A stretch of DNA of 64,000 nucleotides from Neisseriaceae bacterium JH1-16 (GCA_025989215.1 JAPDNP010000007.1:210688-274687), one strand, 5' to 3'. Positions 8,703-21,257 are shown, counted from the first letter of the stretch. The notes: generated by a model from the sequence alone, not told the origin. Numbers and translations are program-made.

Positions 8703-8819
8703 GTCCTGCCAACCCCTTGATCTAGTTGAGCAGACCCGATCCTGCCCAACACCTCGTCAAGGGGGCCGCGCCGAGCGGCATTGGCGGCGCCAAACCGGCC
8801 CCAGCAGGGCACCGTCCAT

Positions 8820-8847
8820 GGCCGAGCTGACCACTCGGCCATTTTTT
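8820..8847 (+). terminator. terminator downstream of mutS
   Basis: GGCCGAG (8820-8826) pairs with CTCGGCC (8834-8840), then ATTTTTT. It lies 118 bases after the mutS stop. The following 170 bases to the next gene are AT-rich and contain only a weak CCGG hairpin near 8951-8970. Confidence 0.75.
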
Positions 8848-9019
8848 CATTCCAAATCGCAAAATATGTCTTATTTTTAAAACATAGCGCTGCTGGTAAC
8901 CTACGTTATCAAATTTGTACCGTTCGTCATCGCAGCGCAAAAACAACCGGCGAGAGAACCGGGGTTTTCTATAGTGAACATCGCATCGTCAATAAAAGAA
9001 AAGTTTGGAGCTTTACGTC

Positions 9020-9460
9020 ATGCAGATCAGTTTGAGCACTAAGAATCCTGGGCTGGAACGTTTATTCGGCCGAGGCAACAAAGACGGCCGCCTGACACTG
9101 GCCGCCATTCGCGCACGCGCCAGTCGCCAACTGGCCAAGTTCAGCAAGCTGGTTGAACAGCAGTTGGCCGAACACTCGATCACCATTCCGCCCGCCATCG
9201 GGCTGGTCAGCTGCCCCAGCTGCGAGCTGACCATCGATAACGCCCACCCGCAGGCCGAGGCGGTGCGCACCTGGCTCACCGGCAACGTGAAGGTCGCCAA
9301 GCATTTCAAGGAAGTCGAAGTGCTGTTCGAGATCGTCCGTGCCACCGAGCAGCCGGGCGTAACACTCGCTAGCACGGCGTGCTTCCACATCGGCCTGACC
9401 AGCGCCGGACCGGTCGCCTACTTCGAAGAACATCGCTGCGAGGCACAGGCTGAAGGCTGA
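9020..9460 (+). CDS. conserved-looking hypothetical protein with SCPSC motif
   Basis: 146 residues from ATG 9020, with GGAG at 9007-9010 as ribosome-binding site (a TTG start at 9005 is possible but lies in the RBS). I do not recognise the family. The N-terminus is basic (RLTLAAIRARASRQLAKFSK), suggesting a helical segment. Mid-protein SCPSCEL (about residues 64-70) resembles half a zinc or redox site, and two further cysteines occur in STACFHIG and EEHRCEA. No signal peptide or membrane segment. It is monocistronic, with a terminator on each side. The AT-rich leader suggests its own promoter. One in-frame TTGGCCGAA (9164) supports it being a resident gene. Confidence 0.75.
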   Translation: MQISLSTKNPGLERLFGRGNKDGRLTLAAIRARASRQLAKFSKLVEQQLAEHSITIPPAIGLVSCPSCELTIDNAHPQAEAVRTWLTGNVKVAKHFKEVEVLFEIVRATEQPGVTLASTACFHIGLTSAGPVAYFEEHRCEAQAEG

Positions 9461-9482
9461 GTCTCGCTCTAGCTACAAAAAC

Positions 9483-9506
9483 CAGGGGAGCCCGCGGGCT
9501 CCCCTG
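9483..9506. terminator. bidirectional terminator between the hypothetical gene and aceK
   Basis: A perfect 24-bp palindrome (12-base arms starting CAGGGGAGCCCG). On the minus strand it is followed by GGTTTTTG, a good terminator for aceK; on the plus strand the T tract is weak (TGTCTCATTT). Confidence 0.8.
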
Positions 9507-9508
9507 TC

Positions 9509-11275
9509 TCATTTCTGGCCAGCTAATCGCCCGTCCAATGGGCGAAAACGCAACTGCTGCGGGTAGGGGAAGAAGTCCTCGATGAAGCCGGCACGGATGC
9601 GTTGCTGGCGCGTCTGCCAGAATTCGGGACTCAGCAGGTCGGCATGGTGCTCGAGAAACACCCGTCGCACCTCGGGGTCGCCGAGCAGGAAGGTGGCGAA
9701 CTCCTCCGGAAACACATCGCTGCGCGCCACCGGGTACCACACCTCGCCAGACATCTCCATCTCGGGGTTCGGCGCCTCGGGAATGTGCCGGAAATTGCAG
9801 TCGGTCAGGTATTCGATCTCGTCGTAGTCGTAGAAGATCACCCTGCCGTAGCGGGTCACGCCGAAGTTCTTGTACAGCATGTCGCCGGGGAAGATGTTCG
9901 CCGACGCCAGCTCCTTGATCGCATAGCCGTAATCGCAGATCGCACGCGCCTTCTCCTCGGCATCCACCTGCGCCAGGTACAGGTTGAGCGGCTTCATGCG
10001 CCGCTCGATGTACAGGTGGCGGATCACGATGCGCTCGCCGTCCTCCTCCAGCAGCGACGGCACCTGGGCGCGCAGTTCGGCCAACAGCTCGGCGGTGAAG
10101 CGCGCCTTGGGGAAGGCCACATTGGAGAACTCCAGCGTGTCGGCCATCCGCCCGACCCGGTCGTGGCGTTTCACCAGCTGGTATTTGCGCTTCACCGTGG
10201 CATGATCGATGTCCTTGGGGCCGCCGAACACGTCCTTGATCAGCTTGAACACGTAGGGATAGGACGGCAGGGTGAACACCAGCATCACCAGCCCCTTGAT
10301 GCCCGGCGCGGTGACGAAGTTGTCGTTGGAGTGCTGCAGGTGGTGGATGAAATCGCGGTAGAAGATGTTCTTGCCCTGCTTCTGCAGGCCCAGCATGGTG
10401 TAGAGCTCGCCCTTGCTCTTGGTCGGCATCATCGAGCGCAGGAACTGCACATAGCCCGACGGCACCTCCATGTCGACCAGGAAATAGGCGCGACTGAACG
10501 AGAACAGGATGCCGATGCGCCATGGCTCCAGCAGCACCGTGTCGAGGGTCAGCCGCCCCTGGGTCTCGTGGAACACCGGCACCGCGAACGGGTAGCTGTT
10601 GCCGCCGTTCACCACCCGCCCCAGAATCCAGGCCGCCTTGTTGCGATAGAACGGCGTCGCCAGCACCTGGATCTGCAGATTCGCCTCCAACACCGGCCAG
10701 TCGCCGCCCAGGTGGACCAGCGCGGCGCGCAGCACGCAACCGATGTCGCGAGCCAGGTGGGCGAACGGCGTCTGCCAGCCGAAGTCGCGCACGATCTGGC
10801 GCAGCGTCTGGCGCAGGCCTGCGGTACGCGGGTAGTAGCTGCGATAGGTCGGCGGATCGGACTCGATGTAGTCGGTGGCGATCGCCGGCCGCACGAAGAT
10901 GAAGTCGTTGTTGAAGTAGTCGCGGTGCAGGATGCGGCAGAATACCGAGTTGAAGAAGGTCTCGGCGCACTCCGGCTGCTTGTGGTTGGTCAGAAGACCG
11001 ATGAAGTACAGCTTGGACTGCTGCCAGATCTCGTCGTCGAGCAGGTCGGCGTGAAACTCCTGCTGCAGGCGCAGCACGGTCTCGCTGACCCGATCGTCGT
11101 AAAACTGGATACGGTCGCGGATGGCCTGCTGGATGCCCTGCCAGTCCTGCTGCTCGAACAGTGTCTTGGCATGGCGCCCGGTCTCGCGAAACAGCCGGTA
11201 GTGCTTGTTGAAGCCCTCTACCAGCACCTGCGCGATGTCGCGCGCAACCGGGTTGTAGTATTCCGGAATCTGCAT
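9509..11275 (-). CDS. aceK: isocitrate dehydrogenase kinase/phosphatase AceK
   Basis: 588 residues, the family's usual size (E. coli 578). It phosphorylates and dephosphorylates the dimeric NADP-isocitrate dehydrogenase to switch flux between the TCA cycle and the glyoxylate shunt. The amino end ([23 protein letters not shown]) and the kinase-fold core with [26 protein letters not shown] and [16 protein letters not shown] segments are typical. No aceA or aceB lies nearby; instead aceK is in the same neighbourhood as two IDH genes, the dimeric one retaining the target serine. One in-frame TTGGCCGAA word (10076). Transcribed away from the IDH genes, 40 bp after rluE, perhaps in one transcript. 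Confidence 0.96.
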   Translation of the reverse strand: MQIPEYYNPVARDIAQVLVEGFNKHYRLFRETGRHAKTLFEQQDWQGIQQAIRDRIQFYDDRVSETVLRLQQEFHADLLDDEIWQQSKLYFIGLLTNHKQPECAETFFNSVFCRILHRDYFNNDFIFVRPAIATDYIESDPPTYRSYYPRTAGLRQTLRQIVRDFGWQTPFAHLARDIGCVLRAALVHLGGDWPVLEANLQIQVLATPFYRNKAAWILGRVVNGGNSYPFAVPVFHETQGRLTLDTVLLEPWRIGILFSFSRAYFLVDMEVPSGYVQFLRSMMPTKSKGELYTMLGLQKQGKNIFYRDFIHHLQHSNDNFVTAPGIKGLVMLVFTLPSYPYVFKLIKDVFGGPKDIDHATVKRKYQLVKRHDRVGRMADTLEFSNVAFPKARFTAELLAELRAQVPSLLEEDGERIVIRHLYIERRMKPLNLYLAQVDAEEKARAICDYGYAIKELASANIFPGDMLYKNFGVTRYGRVIFYDYDEIEYLTDCNFRHIPEAPNPEMEMSGEVWYPVARSDVFPEEFATFLLGDPEVRRVFLEHHADLLSPEFWQTRQQRIRAGFIEDFFPYPQQLRFRPLDGRLAGQK

Positions 11276-11314
11276 CGGCCTCGTTTCTCCCTGGTGCGTG
11301 GCCGACGCGTCTCA

Positions 11315-11977
11315 TTATGGTTTGCGCCTGCGCGACGACGGAGAATGACCCGACGGTTTTTTCCCAGTCGAGCGCGGCGGCGTTCGGCCAACCTTTGCCC
11401 TCGTCGTAGCTTGCCTGCCGCCCGGCAAATCAGCAAGGTCCACCTCCAGCACCCGGTATTCGCCCGGCGGCAGGCCATCGAGCCGCCACGGCCCGATCGC
11501 GACCCGCACCAGCCGCAGTGTCGGCAGGCCAACTTTCGCGGTCATCCGCCGTACCTGGCGATTCTTGCCCTCGCTGATCACGATCTCGATCCAGCAGTCC
11601 GGCACGCTCTTGCGAAACCGCACCGGCGGATTGCGCGGCCACAGCTCGGGCGTCTCGATCCGGCGCGCGGTGCCGGGCCGGGTGACGAAATCGCCCAGAT
11701 CCACCCCGGCTTCCAGCGCCGCCAGCTGTTCGTCGCTCGGTTCCCCTTCCACCTGCACCCAGTAAGTCTTCGGCAGCTTCCAGCGCGGGTCGGCGATGCG
11801 GTGCTGCAGCGCGCCGTCGCCGGTCAGCAGCAACAACCCCTCGCTGTCGGTGTCGAGCCGCCCGGCCGGGTAGACCCCCGGCAGGTCGATACAGGATTTG
11901 AGCGTGGGATGCTTCGGGTGCTCGGAAAATTGGCAGATCACGCCGTAGGGCTTGTTGAGCAGAATCAGTTGGGACAT
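11315..11977 (-). CDS. rluE: 23S rRNA pseudouridine synthase RluE
   Basis: 220 residues from ATG 11977, close to E. coli RluE (217); a longer open frame to 12193 has no homology and is rejected. The RsuA/RluE-family catalytic motif is [15 protein letters not shown] (Asp about residue 40), and the C-terminal [17 protein letters not shown] and [11 protein letters not shown] segments are present. The opening [12 protein letters not shown] and LWPRNPP favour RluE (U2457) over RluB or RsuA. The extreme C-terminus is basic ([15 protein letters not shown]), which may aid RNA contact. It is followed 39 bp later by aceK. One TTGGCCGAA word (11383) lies in the tail. Confidence 0.9.
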   Translation of the reverse strand: MSQLILLNKPYGVICQFSEHPKHPTLKSCIDLPGVYPAGRLDTDSEGLLLLTGDGALQHRIADPRWKLPKTYWVQVEGEPSDEQLAALEAGVDLGDFVTRPGTARRIETPELWPRNPPVRFRKSVPDCWIEIVISEGKNRQVRRMTAKVGLPTLRLVRVAIGPWRLDGLPPGEYRVLEVDLADLPGGRQATTRAKVGRTPPRSTGKKPSGHSPSSRRRKP

Positions 11978-12152
11978 GGCCAGATCGGCAGAAGGAACAA
12001 TGCCCCGGATGATAGCAAGGCTGGGCTCAGCTCGTCGGCTCCGCGCACCGGCCGCCTGCCGTTTGCTGGGCACGCCGACGTGTCCTGTCCCGCTGCCGTG
12101 CTTGGCGCGGGCCGGCAAGTTAGCGTTTTCACCAACGCCGCAGGACAGTGAA

Positions 12153-12261
12153 GCGCGGTATAATTCGCAATTGAAAATAAACCCGGCAATCAATAAGCAT
12201 AATTGGTTCGGGTGCGCTTCGAGCGGGGCGGTCGGGGCGCGATATAATTCGTATTTGAAAA
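12153..12261 (+). repeat. duplicated TATAAT-containing 25-mer upstream of the monomeric IDH gene
   Basis: Two direct copies, 12153-12177 and 12237-12261, agree at 22 of 25 positions; each contains TATAATTCG and ends TTGAAAA, with weaker similarity continuing into CCGGCA. TATAAT is a perfect -10 hexamer in both, but neither has a recognisable -35 at 17 bp. They may be tandem activator-dependent promoters. The rest of the 457-bp spacer 11978-12434 shows no gene. Confidence 0.55.
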
Positions 12262-12434
12262 GCCAGCCGGCAGTCCGCGGGCTTCGTCGCTCGCTGCATC
12301 ACAGGCAAAGCATTGCGCCTGGTAGGGCCGGTTTTTCCAATACCGTTTCAACACGCCAGCACGGGATGTCGCCCAGCGCCTCAGCCTCCTCGCGCCATCG
12401 TTCAATTGTCGCAAGACACTCATGGAGTAAAGTA

Positions 12435-14672
<2,238 letters not shown>

Positions 14673-14720
14673 GGAAGGTCGGCGACGATCAAAGTGCCGA
14701 CACTTCGCACCAACTAAAAA

Positions 14721-14746
14721 TGCCAGGGCCCTGCCCTGGCATTTTT
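14721..14746 (+). terminator. terminator after the monomeric IDH gene
   Basis: TGCCAGGG (14721-14728) pairs with CCCTGGCA (14734-14741), followed by TTTTT. It separates the two IDH genes, so they are transcribed independently. Confidence 0.9.
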
Positions 14747-14940
14747 GCATTCCAGCTTGTCGCAGTGACATCACGCCGCTTATGCGGCACCTCGGAGGCG
14801 ATCGGATTTTGGTGGATAATGGCTAAGCAGTCTTGGCGCAATCCGCCTTAGCACTGTCACAACAGGTTAGAATGCGGGATATCAGGCGCCGCAGACCGGC
14901 GACTGCACGACAAATCTGTCTCAACCAGAAGGGAGCAGCA

Positions 14941-16185
14941 ATGAGCGCATCTCACATCCGGGTTCCAGCAGGCGGTCAGAAAATCGTTCCGGGACAGCCT
15001 ATCCCGAGCCATCCGATCATCCCGTTCATCGAAGGCGATGGCATTGGTGTCGACATTACGCCGGTCATGAAGGAGGTTATCGACGCCGCCGTCGCGAAGG
15101 CCTACGGCGGCCAGAAGCAGATTCACTGGATGGAAGTCTACGCCGGAGAGAAGGCCACCCGCCTGTATGGCAGCGACGAGTGGCTGCCGGAAGAAACCTT
15201 CGGCGCGCTGAAGGAATACGCAGTATCGATCAAGGGGCCAATGACCACCCCGGTCGGCGGCGGCATCCGCTCGCTGAACGTAGCGCTGCGCCAGGAGCTG
15301 GACCTATACCAGTGCGTACGTCCGGTGCGTTACTTCAAGGGCGTTCCGTCGCCGCTGAAACAGCCGGAACTGACCGACATGGTAATTTTCCGCGAGAACA
15401 CCGAAGACATCTACGCCGGCATCGAGTGGCAGGCCGAGTCCGACAGCGCCAAGAAGGTGATCGCCTTCCTGCAGAACGAAATGGGCGTGAAGAAGATCCG
15501 CTTCCCGGAAACCTCGGGCATCGGCATCAAGCCGGTGTCGAAGCAAGGCACCGAGCGCCTGGTCCGCGCCGCGATCCAGTACGCGATCGACAACGACCGC
15601 CAGTCGGTAACCATCGTGCACAAGGGCAACATCATGAAGTTCACCGAAGGTGGCTTCCGTGATTGGGCCTACGCGCTGGCCAAGAACGAGTTCGGCGCCG
15701 AGCCGATCGACGGCGGCCCGTGGTGCAAGTTCAAAAACCCGAAGACCGGCCGCGACATCATCGTCAAAGACGCGATCGCCGACGCCTTCCTGCAGCAGAT
15801 CCTGCTGCGGCCGGCCGAATACGACGTGGTGGCCACGCTGAACCTGAACGGCGACTACATCTCCGACGCGCTGGCCGCCCAGGTCGGCGGCATCGGCATC
15901 GCTCCAGGCGCCAACATCTCGGACAACTACGCAATCTTCGAAGCCACCCACGGCACCGCGCCGAAGTATGCCGGCCAGGACAAGGTGAACCCGGGTTCGC
16001 TGATCCTGTCGGCCGAAATGATGCTGCGTCATCTGGGCTGGAAGGAAGCAGCCGACCTGGTCATCAAGTCGATGGAGGCCGCCATCGCCGACAAGCAAGT
16101 GACCTACGACTTCGCCCGTCTGATGGACGGTGCGACCGAAGTCAGCTGCTCGGCATTCGGTAAAGCGATGATTGCCCGAATGTAA
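14941..16185 (+). CDS. icd: NADP-dependent isocitrate dehydrogenase, dimeric type
   Basis: 414 residues (E. coli 416). Start ATG 14941 with GGGAG eight bases upstream. The substrate and phosphorylation loop [20 protein letters not shown] carries Ser111, equivalent to E. coli Ser113, the residue AceK phosphorylates. [15 protein letters not shown] at the N-terminus and [20 protein letters not shown] near residue 330 (NADP-binding) are intact. With aceK at 9.5 kb, this isozyme is probably the regulated one, leaving the adjacent monomeric enzyme to act when Icd is inactivated. That division of labour is inference. It contains no TTGGCCGAA word. Confidence 0.97.
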   Translation: MSASHIRVPAGGQKIVPGQPIPSHPIIPFIEGDGIGVDITPVMKEVIDAAVAKAYGGQKQIHWMEVYAGEKATRLYGSDEWLPEETFGALKEYAVSIKGPMTTPVGGGIRSLNVALRQELDLYQCVRPVRYFKGVPSPLKQPELTDMVIFRENTEDIYAGIEWQAESDSAKKVIAFLQNEMGVKKIRFPETSGIGIKPVSKQGTERLVRAAIQYAIDNDRQSVTIVHKGNIMKFTEGGFRDWAYALAKNEFGAEPIDGGPWCKFKNPKTGRDIIVKDAIADAFLQQILLRPAEYDVVATLNLNGDYISDALAAQVGGIGIAPGANISDNYAIFEATHGTAPKYAGQDKVNPGSLILSAEMMLRHLGWKEAADLVIKSMEAAIADKQVTYDFARLMDGATEVSCSAFGKAMIARM

Positions 16186-16203
16186 GCATTTGCATCAAAT
16201 CGT

Positions 16204-16228
16204 AAAAACCCGCCACAGGCGGGTTTTT
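16204..16228 (+). terminator. icd terminator
   Basis: AAAAACCCGCC-ACA-GGCGGGTTTTT, a symmetrical 11-bp stem with a T run. Confidence 0.9.
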
Positions 16229-16262
16229 ATTTATCTATTATTGCAATAATAAAACTGCAAAT

Positions 16263-16287
16263 AAAAAAACCCGCCTGTAGCGGGTTT
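16263..16287 (-). terminator. cold-shock gene terminator
   Basis: Read on the minus strand, AAACCCGC-TACAG-GCGGGTTT followed by a run of T. It lies back to back with the icd terminator, 35 bases away. Confidence 0.85.
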
Positions 16288-16342
16288 CTTACGGTCCAAC
16301 CAGGCCCGCCATTACAGCGAACCAGTTGCACATTCAAACCGA

Positions 16343-16546
16343 TTAAGCGGCCTGGATGTTCGACGCTTGCTTACCTTTCGGGCCGTTCACGATGTCGAAC
16401 GAGACACGCTGGCCTTCCTTCAGAGTCTTGAAGCCCGGCATGTTGATAGCCGAAAAGTGTGCAAACAGATCCTCACCACCTTCATCCGGGGTAATGAAAC
16501 CGAAGCCTTTAGCGTCGTTGAACCATTTGACGATACCAGTTGCCAT
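16343..16546 (-). CDS. cold-shock domain protein (CspA family)
   Basis: 67 residues, a single cold-shock domain. RNP1 is KGFGFITP (residues 13-20) and RNP2 is DLFAHFS (26-32), the aromatic surface that binds single-stranded RNA or DNA. The protein acts as an RNA chaperone. AGGAAG precedes ATG. It has its own promoter and a leader of about 105 nt, as usual for csp genes, and its own terminator. Which paralogue it is cannot be told from sequence alone. Confidence 0.95.
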   Translation of the reverse strand: MATGIVKWFNDAKGFGFITPDEGGEDLFAHFSAINMPGFKTLKEGQRVSFDIVNGPKGKQASNIQAA

Positions 16547-16657
16547 CTTACTTCCTATGCATAAATCAAGGCTGGTGAGGCCGAACCATAAAGCTTGAAG
16601 CGCTGCATGTCGATGTCATTTGCACCGGCAGAAACTTAAGCCCAGCACCTGACAGCA

Positions 16658-16686
16658 TTTCTACGCAACCATCGCGGCAACGTCAA
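16658..16686 (-). promoter_or_regulatory. promoter of the cold-shock gene
   Basis: On the minus strand, TTGACG (16686-16681), a 17-base spacer and TAGAAA (16663-16658). Predicted transcription start near 16651, giving an untranslated leader of about 105 nt. Confidence 0.7.
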
Positions 16687-16771
16687 GTCATACTCCGTTA
16701 CAGGTCCTCACTTGAAAAACCCACCATCGGAACCAAAATTGAAGTAGTCCGCAATTTTGCTCAAGGCTCAA

Positions 16772-17080
16772 ATGTCAGCGCAGTTTCAGGATGATGCCCA
16801 GCTTGAGGCATCGCGGGTGCGGATTGCCCCGCCTCCGCTCTATAAGGTCCTGTTATTAAACGATGATTTCACACCGATGGATTTCGTCGTCGAAGTTTTA
16901 CAGACCTTCTTTTTTATGGACCGGGAAAAAGCCACCCGGGTGATGCTGCAAGTGCATACACAGGGCCGCGGTGTGTGTGGCGTTTATACCAAAGATGTAG
17001 CCGCAACCAAGGTTGAGCAGGTGCAAGGCTTTGCCAAGGCGAACCAGCATCCGCTTCAGTGTGTGATGGAGGAAAACTGA
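16772..17080 (+). CDS. clpS: ClpAP adaptor protein ClpS
   Basis: 102 residues from ATG 16772; an upstream TTG at 16757 is disfavoured because AAGG at 16763-16766 serves as [23 protein letters not shown] carries the N-degron pocket (NDD plus Met), and [17 protein letters not shown] follows. ClpS binds proteins with N-terminal Phe/Leu/Trp/Tyr and delivers them to ClpA. The stop codon overlaps the clpA start (TGATG), so the pair is translationally coupled. Confidence 0.96.
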   Translation: MSAQFQDDAQLEASRVRIAPPPLYKVLLLNDDFTPMDFVVEVLQTFFFMDREKATRVMLQVHTQGRGVCGVYTKDVAATKVEQVQGFAKANQHPLQCVMEEN

Positions 17081-19356
17081 TGATTGCCCAAGAGCTTGAA
17101 GTAAGCCTGCACATGGCGTTTATGGACGCCAGGCGCAAACGGCACGAGTTCATCAGCGTTGAGCATCTGCTCTTGGCGATGATCGATAACCCGTCGGCGG
17201 CTGAGGTGCTGCGCGCCTGCGGAGCCAACCTAGACCAGCTGAAAAAACAGTTGTCGGACTTTATCGACGAACATACGCCGACCGTGCCCGGTGACAACGA
17301 GGTGGAAACCCAGCCGACGCTCGGCTTCCAGCGCGTGATTCAGCGCGCGATCCTGCACGTGCAGTCGTCCGGCAAGAAGGAAGTGACCGGCGCCAACATC
17401 CTGGTCGCCATCTTCGGCGAGAAGGATTCGCACGCGGTCTACTACCTGCACCAGCAGGGCATCTCGCGCCTGGACGTGGTGAATTTCATCTCCCACGGCA
17501 TCACCAAGCAGCGTTCGCAGCCGTCCCCCCCGGGCGAACCGCGCGAACAGGGTGAAACCGAGTCCGACGAGGCCACCGGCCCGGGCGGCGCGCTGGAGAA
17601 CTACACCCAAGACCTGAACCAGCTGGCGCGCGACGGTCGCATCGACCCGCTGATCGGCCGCGAGCACGAGGTGGAACGGGTGATCCAGGTGCTGTGCCGT
17701 CGCCGCAAGAACAACCCGCTCCTGGTCGGTGAGGCCGGGGTAGGCAAGACCGCGATCGCCGAGGGGCTGGCGCGCCGCATCGTCAATGGCGAAGTACCGG
17801 AAGTATTGGCCAAGGCCTCGGTGTACGCGCTCGACATGGGCGCCCTGCTCGCCGGCACCAAGTATCGCGGCGACTTCGAGCAACGCCTGAAGGCGGTGAT
17901 CAAGCAACTGACCGACGACGAACACGCGATCCTGTTCATCGACGAGATCCACACGCTGATCGGCGCCGGCGCCGCTTCGGGCGGCACGCTCGACGCGTCC
18001 AACCTGCTGAAACCGGCACTGTCGAACGGCACGCTGCGTTGCATCGGCGCGACCACCTACAACGAGTACCGCGGCATCTTCGAGAAAGACAACGCGCTGT
18101 CGCGTCGCTTCCAGAAGATCGACGTCAGCGAGCCGACGGTGGAACAGACGATCGAGATCCTCAAGGGGCTGAAAAGCCGCTTCGAGGAGCACCACGGCGT
18201 CAAATACACCCAGGCGGCTCTGTCGACCGCGGCCGAATTGTCAGCGCGCTTCATCAACGACCGTCACCTGCCCGACAAGGCGATCGACGTGATCGACGAA
18301 GCCGGCGCGGCACAGAAGATCCTGCCGAAGTCGCGTCAGAAGAAGACCATCGGCAAGCCGGAGATCGAGGACATCGTCGCCAAGATCGCCCGGATTCCGC
18401 CGAAGACGGTATCGTCCGACGACAAGAATGCGCTGAAGAACCTGGAGCGCGACCTGCGCAACGTGGTGTTCGGCCAGGACAAGGCGATCGAAGCGCTGTC
18501 CGGTGCGATCAAGATGGCGCGCTCGGGCCTCGGCAACCCGCAGAAGCCGATCGGCTCCTTCCTGTTCTCGGGCCCGACCGGCGTCGGCAAGACCGAGGTG
18601 GCACGCCAGCTGGCGTTCAGCCTGGGCGTCGAGCTGATCCGTTTCGACATGTCCGAGTACATGGAACGCCACGCGGTGTCGCGCCTGATCGGTGCGCCTC
18701 CGGGCTACGTCGGTTACGAGCAGGGCGGCCAGTTGACCGAGGCCGTCACCAAGCACCCGTATGCGGTGTTGCTGCTCGACGAGATCGAGAAAGCCCACCC
18801 GGACATCTTCAACGTGCTGCTGCAGGTGATGGACCACGGCACGCTGACTGACAACAACGGGCGCAAGGCCGACTTCCGCAACGTGATCGTGATCATGACC
18901 ACCAACGCGGGGGCCGAATCGCTGTCCAAGCCGACGCTGGGCTTCACCAACACCAAGGCGGCCGGTGACGAGATGGGCGATATCAAGCGCCTGTTCAGCC
19001 CGGAATTCCGCAACCGGCTGGACGCGATGATTCCGTTCTCGATGCTCGACGAGACGATCATCCTGCGCGTGGTGGACAAGTTCCTACTGCAGCTCGAACA
19101 GCAGCTGGCCGAGAAAAAGGTCGAAGCGCACTTCACCGAGGCGCTGCGTACCTTCCTCGCCAAGCGTGGTTTCGATCCGCAGATGGGCGCCCGCCCGATG
19201 GCGCGCCTGATCCAGGACACCATCCGCAAGGCCTTGGCCGACGAGTTGCTGTTCGGCAAGCTGGTCGACGGCGGCGAAGTGACGATCGACGTCGACGCCG
19301 ACAACAAGGTGCAGCTGCGCTTCAACGAGCCGGTGGCCGCCCCCGAACCGGTGTAA
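17080..19356 (+). CDS. clpA: ATP-dependent Clp protease ATP-binding subunit ClpA
   Basis: 758 residues, identical in length to E. coli ClpA. The N-domain that docks ClpS is residues 1-140, followed by a charged linker ([16 protein letters not shown]). Two AAA+ modules: Walker A GEAGVGKT at 217-224 and GPTGVGKT at 498-505, with Walker [10 protein letters not shown] and [11 protein letters not shown]. The C-terminal sector includes [16 protein letters not shown]. It unfolds substrates for ClpP; no clpP lies in this window. It overlaps clpS by one base. No TTGGCCGAA word occurs within it despite its length. Confidence 0.97.
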   Translation: MIAQELEVSLHMAFMDARRKRHEFISVEHLLLAMIDNPSAAEVLRACGANLDQLKKQLSDFIDEHTPTVPGDNEVETQPTLGFQRVIQRAILHVQSSGKKEVTGANILVAIFGEKDSHAVYYLHQQGISRLDVVNFISHGITKQRSQPSPPGEPREQGETESDEATGPGGALENYTQDLNQLARDGRIDPLIGREHEVERVIQVLCRRRKNNPLLVGEAGVGKTAIAEGLARRIVNGEVPEVLAKASVYALDMGALLAGTKYRGDFEQRLKAVIKQLTDDEHAILFIDEIHTLIGAGAASGGTLDASNLLKPALSNGTLRCIGATTYNEYRGIFEKDNALSRRFQKIDVSEPTVEQTIEILKGLKSRFEEHHGVKYTQAALSTAAELSARFINDRHLPDKAIDVIDEAGAAQKILPKSRQKKTIGKPEIEDIVAKIARIPPKTVSSDDKNALKNLERDLRNVVFGQDKAIEALSGAIKMARSGLGNPQKPIGSFLFSGPTGVGKTEVARQLAFSLGVELIRFDMSEYMERHAVSRLIGAPPGYVGYEQGGQLTEAVTKHPYAVLLLDEIEKAHPDIFNVLLQVMDHGTLTDNNGRKADFRNVIVIMTTNAGAESLSKPTLGFTNTKAAGDEMGDIKRLFSPEFRNRLDAMIPFSMLDETIILRVVDKFLLQLEQQLAEKKVEAHFTEALRTFLAKRGFDPQMGARPMARLIQDTIRKALADELLFGKLVDGGEVTIDVDADNKVQLRFNEPVAAPEPV

Positions 19357-19372
19357 GCCTATCGTTGCAATC

Positions 19373-19400
19373 AAAAGCCCGGCTCAGGCCGGGCTTTTTT
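19373..19400 (+). terminator. clpA terminator
   Basis: AGCCCGGC (19376-19383) pairs with GCCGGGCT (19388-19395), loop TCAG, T6 tract. An intergenic TTGGCCGAA (19417-19425) lies between this hairpin and the xerD stop. Confidence 0.92.
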
Positions 19401-19429
19401 GTTGGTGCACCGAAGGTTGGCCGAAGCGT

Positions 19430-20344
19430 TCACCCGCGCGGATGGTGGCGGGCGTGCAGCTGCTTGAGCCGCTCGCGCGCCACATGGGTATAGATTTGCG
19501 TGGTGGAAATATCGGCGTGGCCGAGCAGCAGCTGCACCACGCGCAGGTCGGCGCCGTGGTTGACCAGATGGGTGGCAAAGGCGTGGCGCAGCGTGTGCGG
19601 GCTAACCTTGGGCAGGCCGAGCCGCTTGGCGTAGCCGGAAATCAGATACCAAGCCATCTGCCGCGTCATGCCCGCCTTGCGCTGGGTAACGATCAGCGCG
19701 TCAGTCTGCGCACCGGCCAGAATCAGCGGCCGCGCCTCAATCAGATAGCGGGTCAGCCACTCCTGCGCGACTTCGCCGATCGGCACCAGCCGTTCCTTAT
19801 TGCCCTTGCCGATCGGTTGCACCAGCCCGTTGACGATGTCGAGCTGGTCTCGGCGCAGCGCCACCAGCTCGCTGATGCGCAGACCGGTGGCGTAGAGCAG
19901 TTCGATCAGTGCGCGATCACGCAATCCCAGCGGCGTATCGATATCCGGCGCATCGAGCAAGGCCTCGACATTGGCCTCGGACAAGGTCTTCGGCAGCCGC
20001 TGCCCCAGCCGCGGCGCGGCCAGCCGTGCACTCGGGTCATCGGCGCGCAAGCCTTCCGCACACAAGTACTGGTAGAAGCGCCGCAGCGTCGACACTAGGC
20101 GCGCCCGGGTCGCCGGCTTCTCGCTGTCGCCGGCTGCAAGCAGCATATCCTCCAGCGCATCGCGACCGGCCTCGGCCAGCAAAATACCGTGTTCGGCCAA
20201 CCTGAGCGCCAGCTTGCGCAGATCGCGGCGGTAGGCCGCCAGCGTGTTCTTCGCCAGGTTGTCGCTCAGCCACAGCTGGTCGAGAAACTGGTCGATCAAA
20301 GTCTCGTCGGCGGCCGGGACCGCGAGCGGCTTCGTTTCGCTCAC
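19430..20344 (-). CDS. xerD: site-specific tyrosine recombinase XerD
   Basis: 304 residues from GTG 20344 (E. coli XerD 298). The start codon overlaps the ogt stop as GTGA. The N-terminal SAM-like domain (IDQFLDQLWLSDNLAKNT) and the catalytic set are visible: Arg in YATGLRISELVAL, Lys in IGKGNKERLVP, HTLRHAFATH, LLGHADISTTQIYTHV with the nucleophilic Tyr. With XerC it resolves chromosome dimers at dif. XerD rather than XerC is favoured by the LGHADISTTQIYTHV wording. Coupled to ogt. One in-frame TTGGCCGAA word (20192, LAE). Confidence 0.93.
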   Translation of the reverse strand: MSETKPLAVPAADETLIDQFLDQLWLSDNLAKNTLAAYRRDLRKLALRLAEHGILLAEAGRDALEDMLLAAGDSEKPATRARLVSTLRRFYQYLCAEGLRADDPSARLAAPRLGQRLPKTLSEANVEALLDAPDIDTPLGLRDRALIELLYATGLRISELVALRRDQLDIVNGLVQPIGKGNKERLVPIGEVAQEWLTRYLIEARPLILAGAQTDALIVTQRKAGMTRQMAWYLISGYAKRLGLPKVSPHTLRHAFATHLVNHGADLRVVQLLLGHADISTTQIYTHVARERLKQLHARHHPRG

Positions 20345-20814
20345 AGCAGCAAGGCGCCTTCGTGCACCAGGAGCCAGTGCTTGATCGACACGGTCGGCGA
20401 TTCGATCGAACGATTGAAGCCGCCCAGGCCGTGCTGCGCCAGCACCCGGTGACAGGGAATGATGATCGGCAGCGGATTTCGACCGCAGGCGCCGCCGACC
20501 GCGCGCGCGACCGAACCGGTGCGTTCGGCCAACTCGCCATAGCTGCGCGTCTCGCCGTAGGGAATCGCGGCGATCTCGCGCCACACCTGCTGCTGGAATG
20601 GCGTGCCGACCGGCCGCAACGGCAGGTCGAACTGGAACACGGGGTCGGTGAAATAGGCATTCAGCTGCTGCACCGCCTCGGCGGCCAGCGAGCCCGGCGG
20701 CGGGGCCAGCAAGGGCTGCGGCTCGGTCAGAAAGTGCACGGCGAGCAGCGCGTCGGCATCGGCGATCAGGCCCAGTTGGCCGAACGGTGCGGCGAGTATG
20801 GCGTGGTAGGTCAT
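20341..20814 (-). CDS. ogt: methylated-DNA--protein-cysteine methyltransferase
   Basis: 157 residues from ATG 20814. The active-site motif is PCHRV with acceptor Cys121, preceded by GACGRNPLPIIIPC; the helix-turn-helix region GETRSYGELAERTG (about 87-100) is intact. It removes alkyl groups from O6-alkylguanine in a suicide reaction. It lacks the Ada N-terminal regulatory domain. Located after the rplS terminator and coupled to xerD by a 4-base overlap. Two TTGGCCGAA words (20524 and 20776) in 474 bp, a very high density. Confidence 0.93.
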   Translation of the reverse strand: MTYHAILAAPFGQLGLIADADALLAVHFLTEPQPLLAPPPGSLAAEAVQQLNAYFTDPVFQFDLPLRPVGTPFQQQVWREIAAIPYGETRSYGELAERTGSVARAVGGACGRNPLPIIIPCHRVLAQHGLGGFNRSIESPTVSIKHWLLVHEGALLL

Positions 20815-20822
20815 CGGCGCAT

Positions 20823-20855
20823 AAAAAAAGCGCAAGGCACATGCCTTGCGCTTTC
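20823..20855 (-). terminator. rplS operon terminator
   Basis: On the minus strand, AAGCGCAAGGC-ATGT-GCCTTGCGCTT followed by TTTTT. It ends the rpsP-rimM-trmD-rplS operon just before ogt. Confidence 0.92.
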
Positions 20856-20878
20856 TATCATAAGCGAAAATGCTGGAA

Positions 20879-21256
20879 TCAGGCCGAAACCGGAGCCTTG
20901 CGAGCCGGCAGCTTTTCCTTGATACGAGCCGACTTGCCGGTACGACCGCGCAGGTAGTACAGCTTGGCACGACGCACGTCACCGCGACGCTTCACTTCAA
21001 CCGAAGCAACCAGCGGGGAGTGGGTTTGGAAGGTACGCTCAACGCCTTCACCGGCGGAGATCTTGCGCACGATGAACGAGCTGTTCAGACCGCGGTTACG
21101 CTTGGCGATGACCACGCCTTCGTAAGCCTGCAGACGTTCGCGGTTACCTTCCTTTACCTTCACCTGAACGATCACGGTGTCACCCGGGGCGAATTCAGGA
21201 ATGGTCTTGCCGATGCGAGCGATTTCTTCTTGCTCGAGGATTTGGATCAGATCCAT
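20879..21256 (-). CDS. rplS: 50S ribosomal protein L19
   Basis: 125 residues. [48 protein letters not shown] and [20 protein letters not shown] are the classic L19 blocks. It sits at the 30S-50S interface. Last gene of the rpsP-rimM-trmD-rplS operon, one base after trmD. Confidence 0.98.
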   Translation of the reverse strand: MDLIQILEQEEIARIGKTIPEFAPGDTVIVQVKVKEGNRERLQAYEGVVIAKRNRGLNSSFIVRKISAGEGVERTFQTHSPLVASVEVKRRGDVRRAKLYYLRGRTGKSARIKEKLPARKAPVSA

Positions 21257-21257
21257 G

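Noticed and set aside
9602..12151. 849-codon open frame on the plus strand
   Set aside because: Antisense to aceK and rluE, both with strong homology; long antisense frames are common at this GC content, and the composition (His/Gln/Arg-rich) is that of a shadow.
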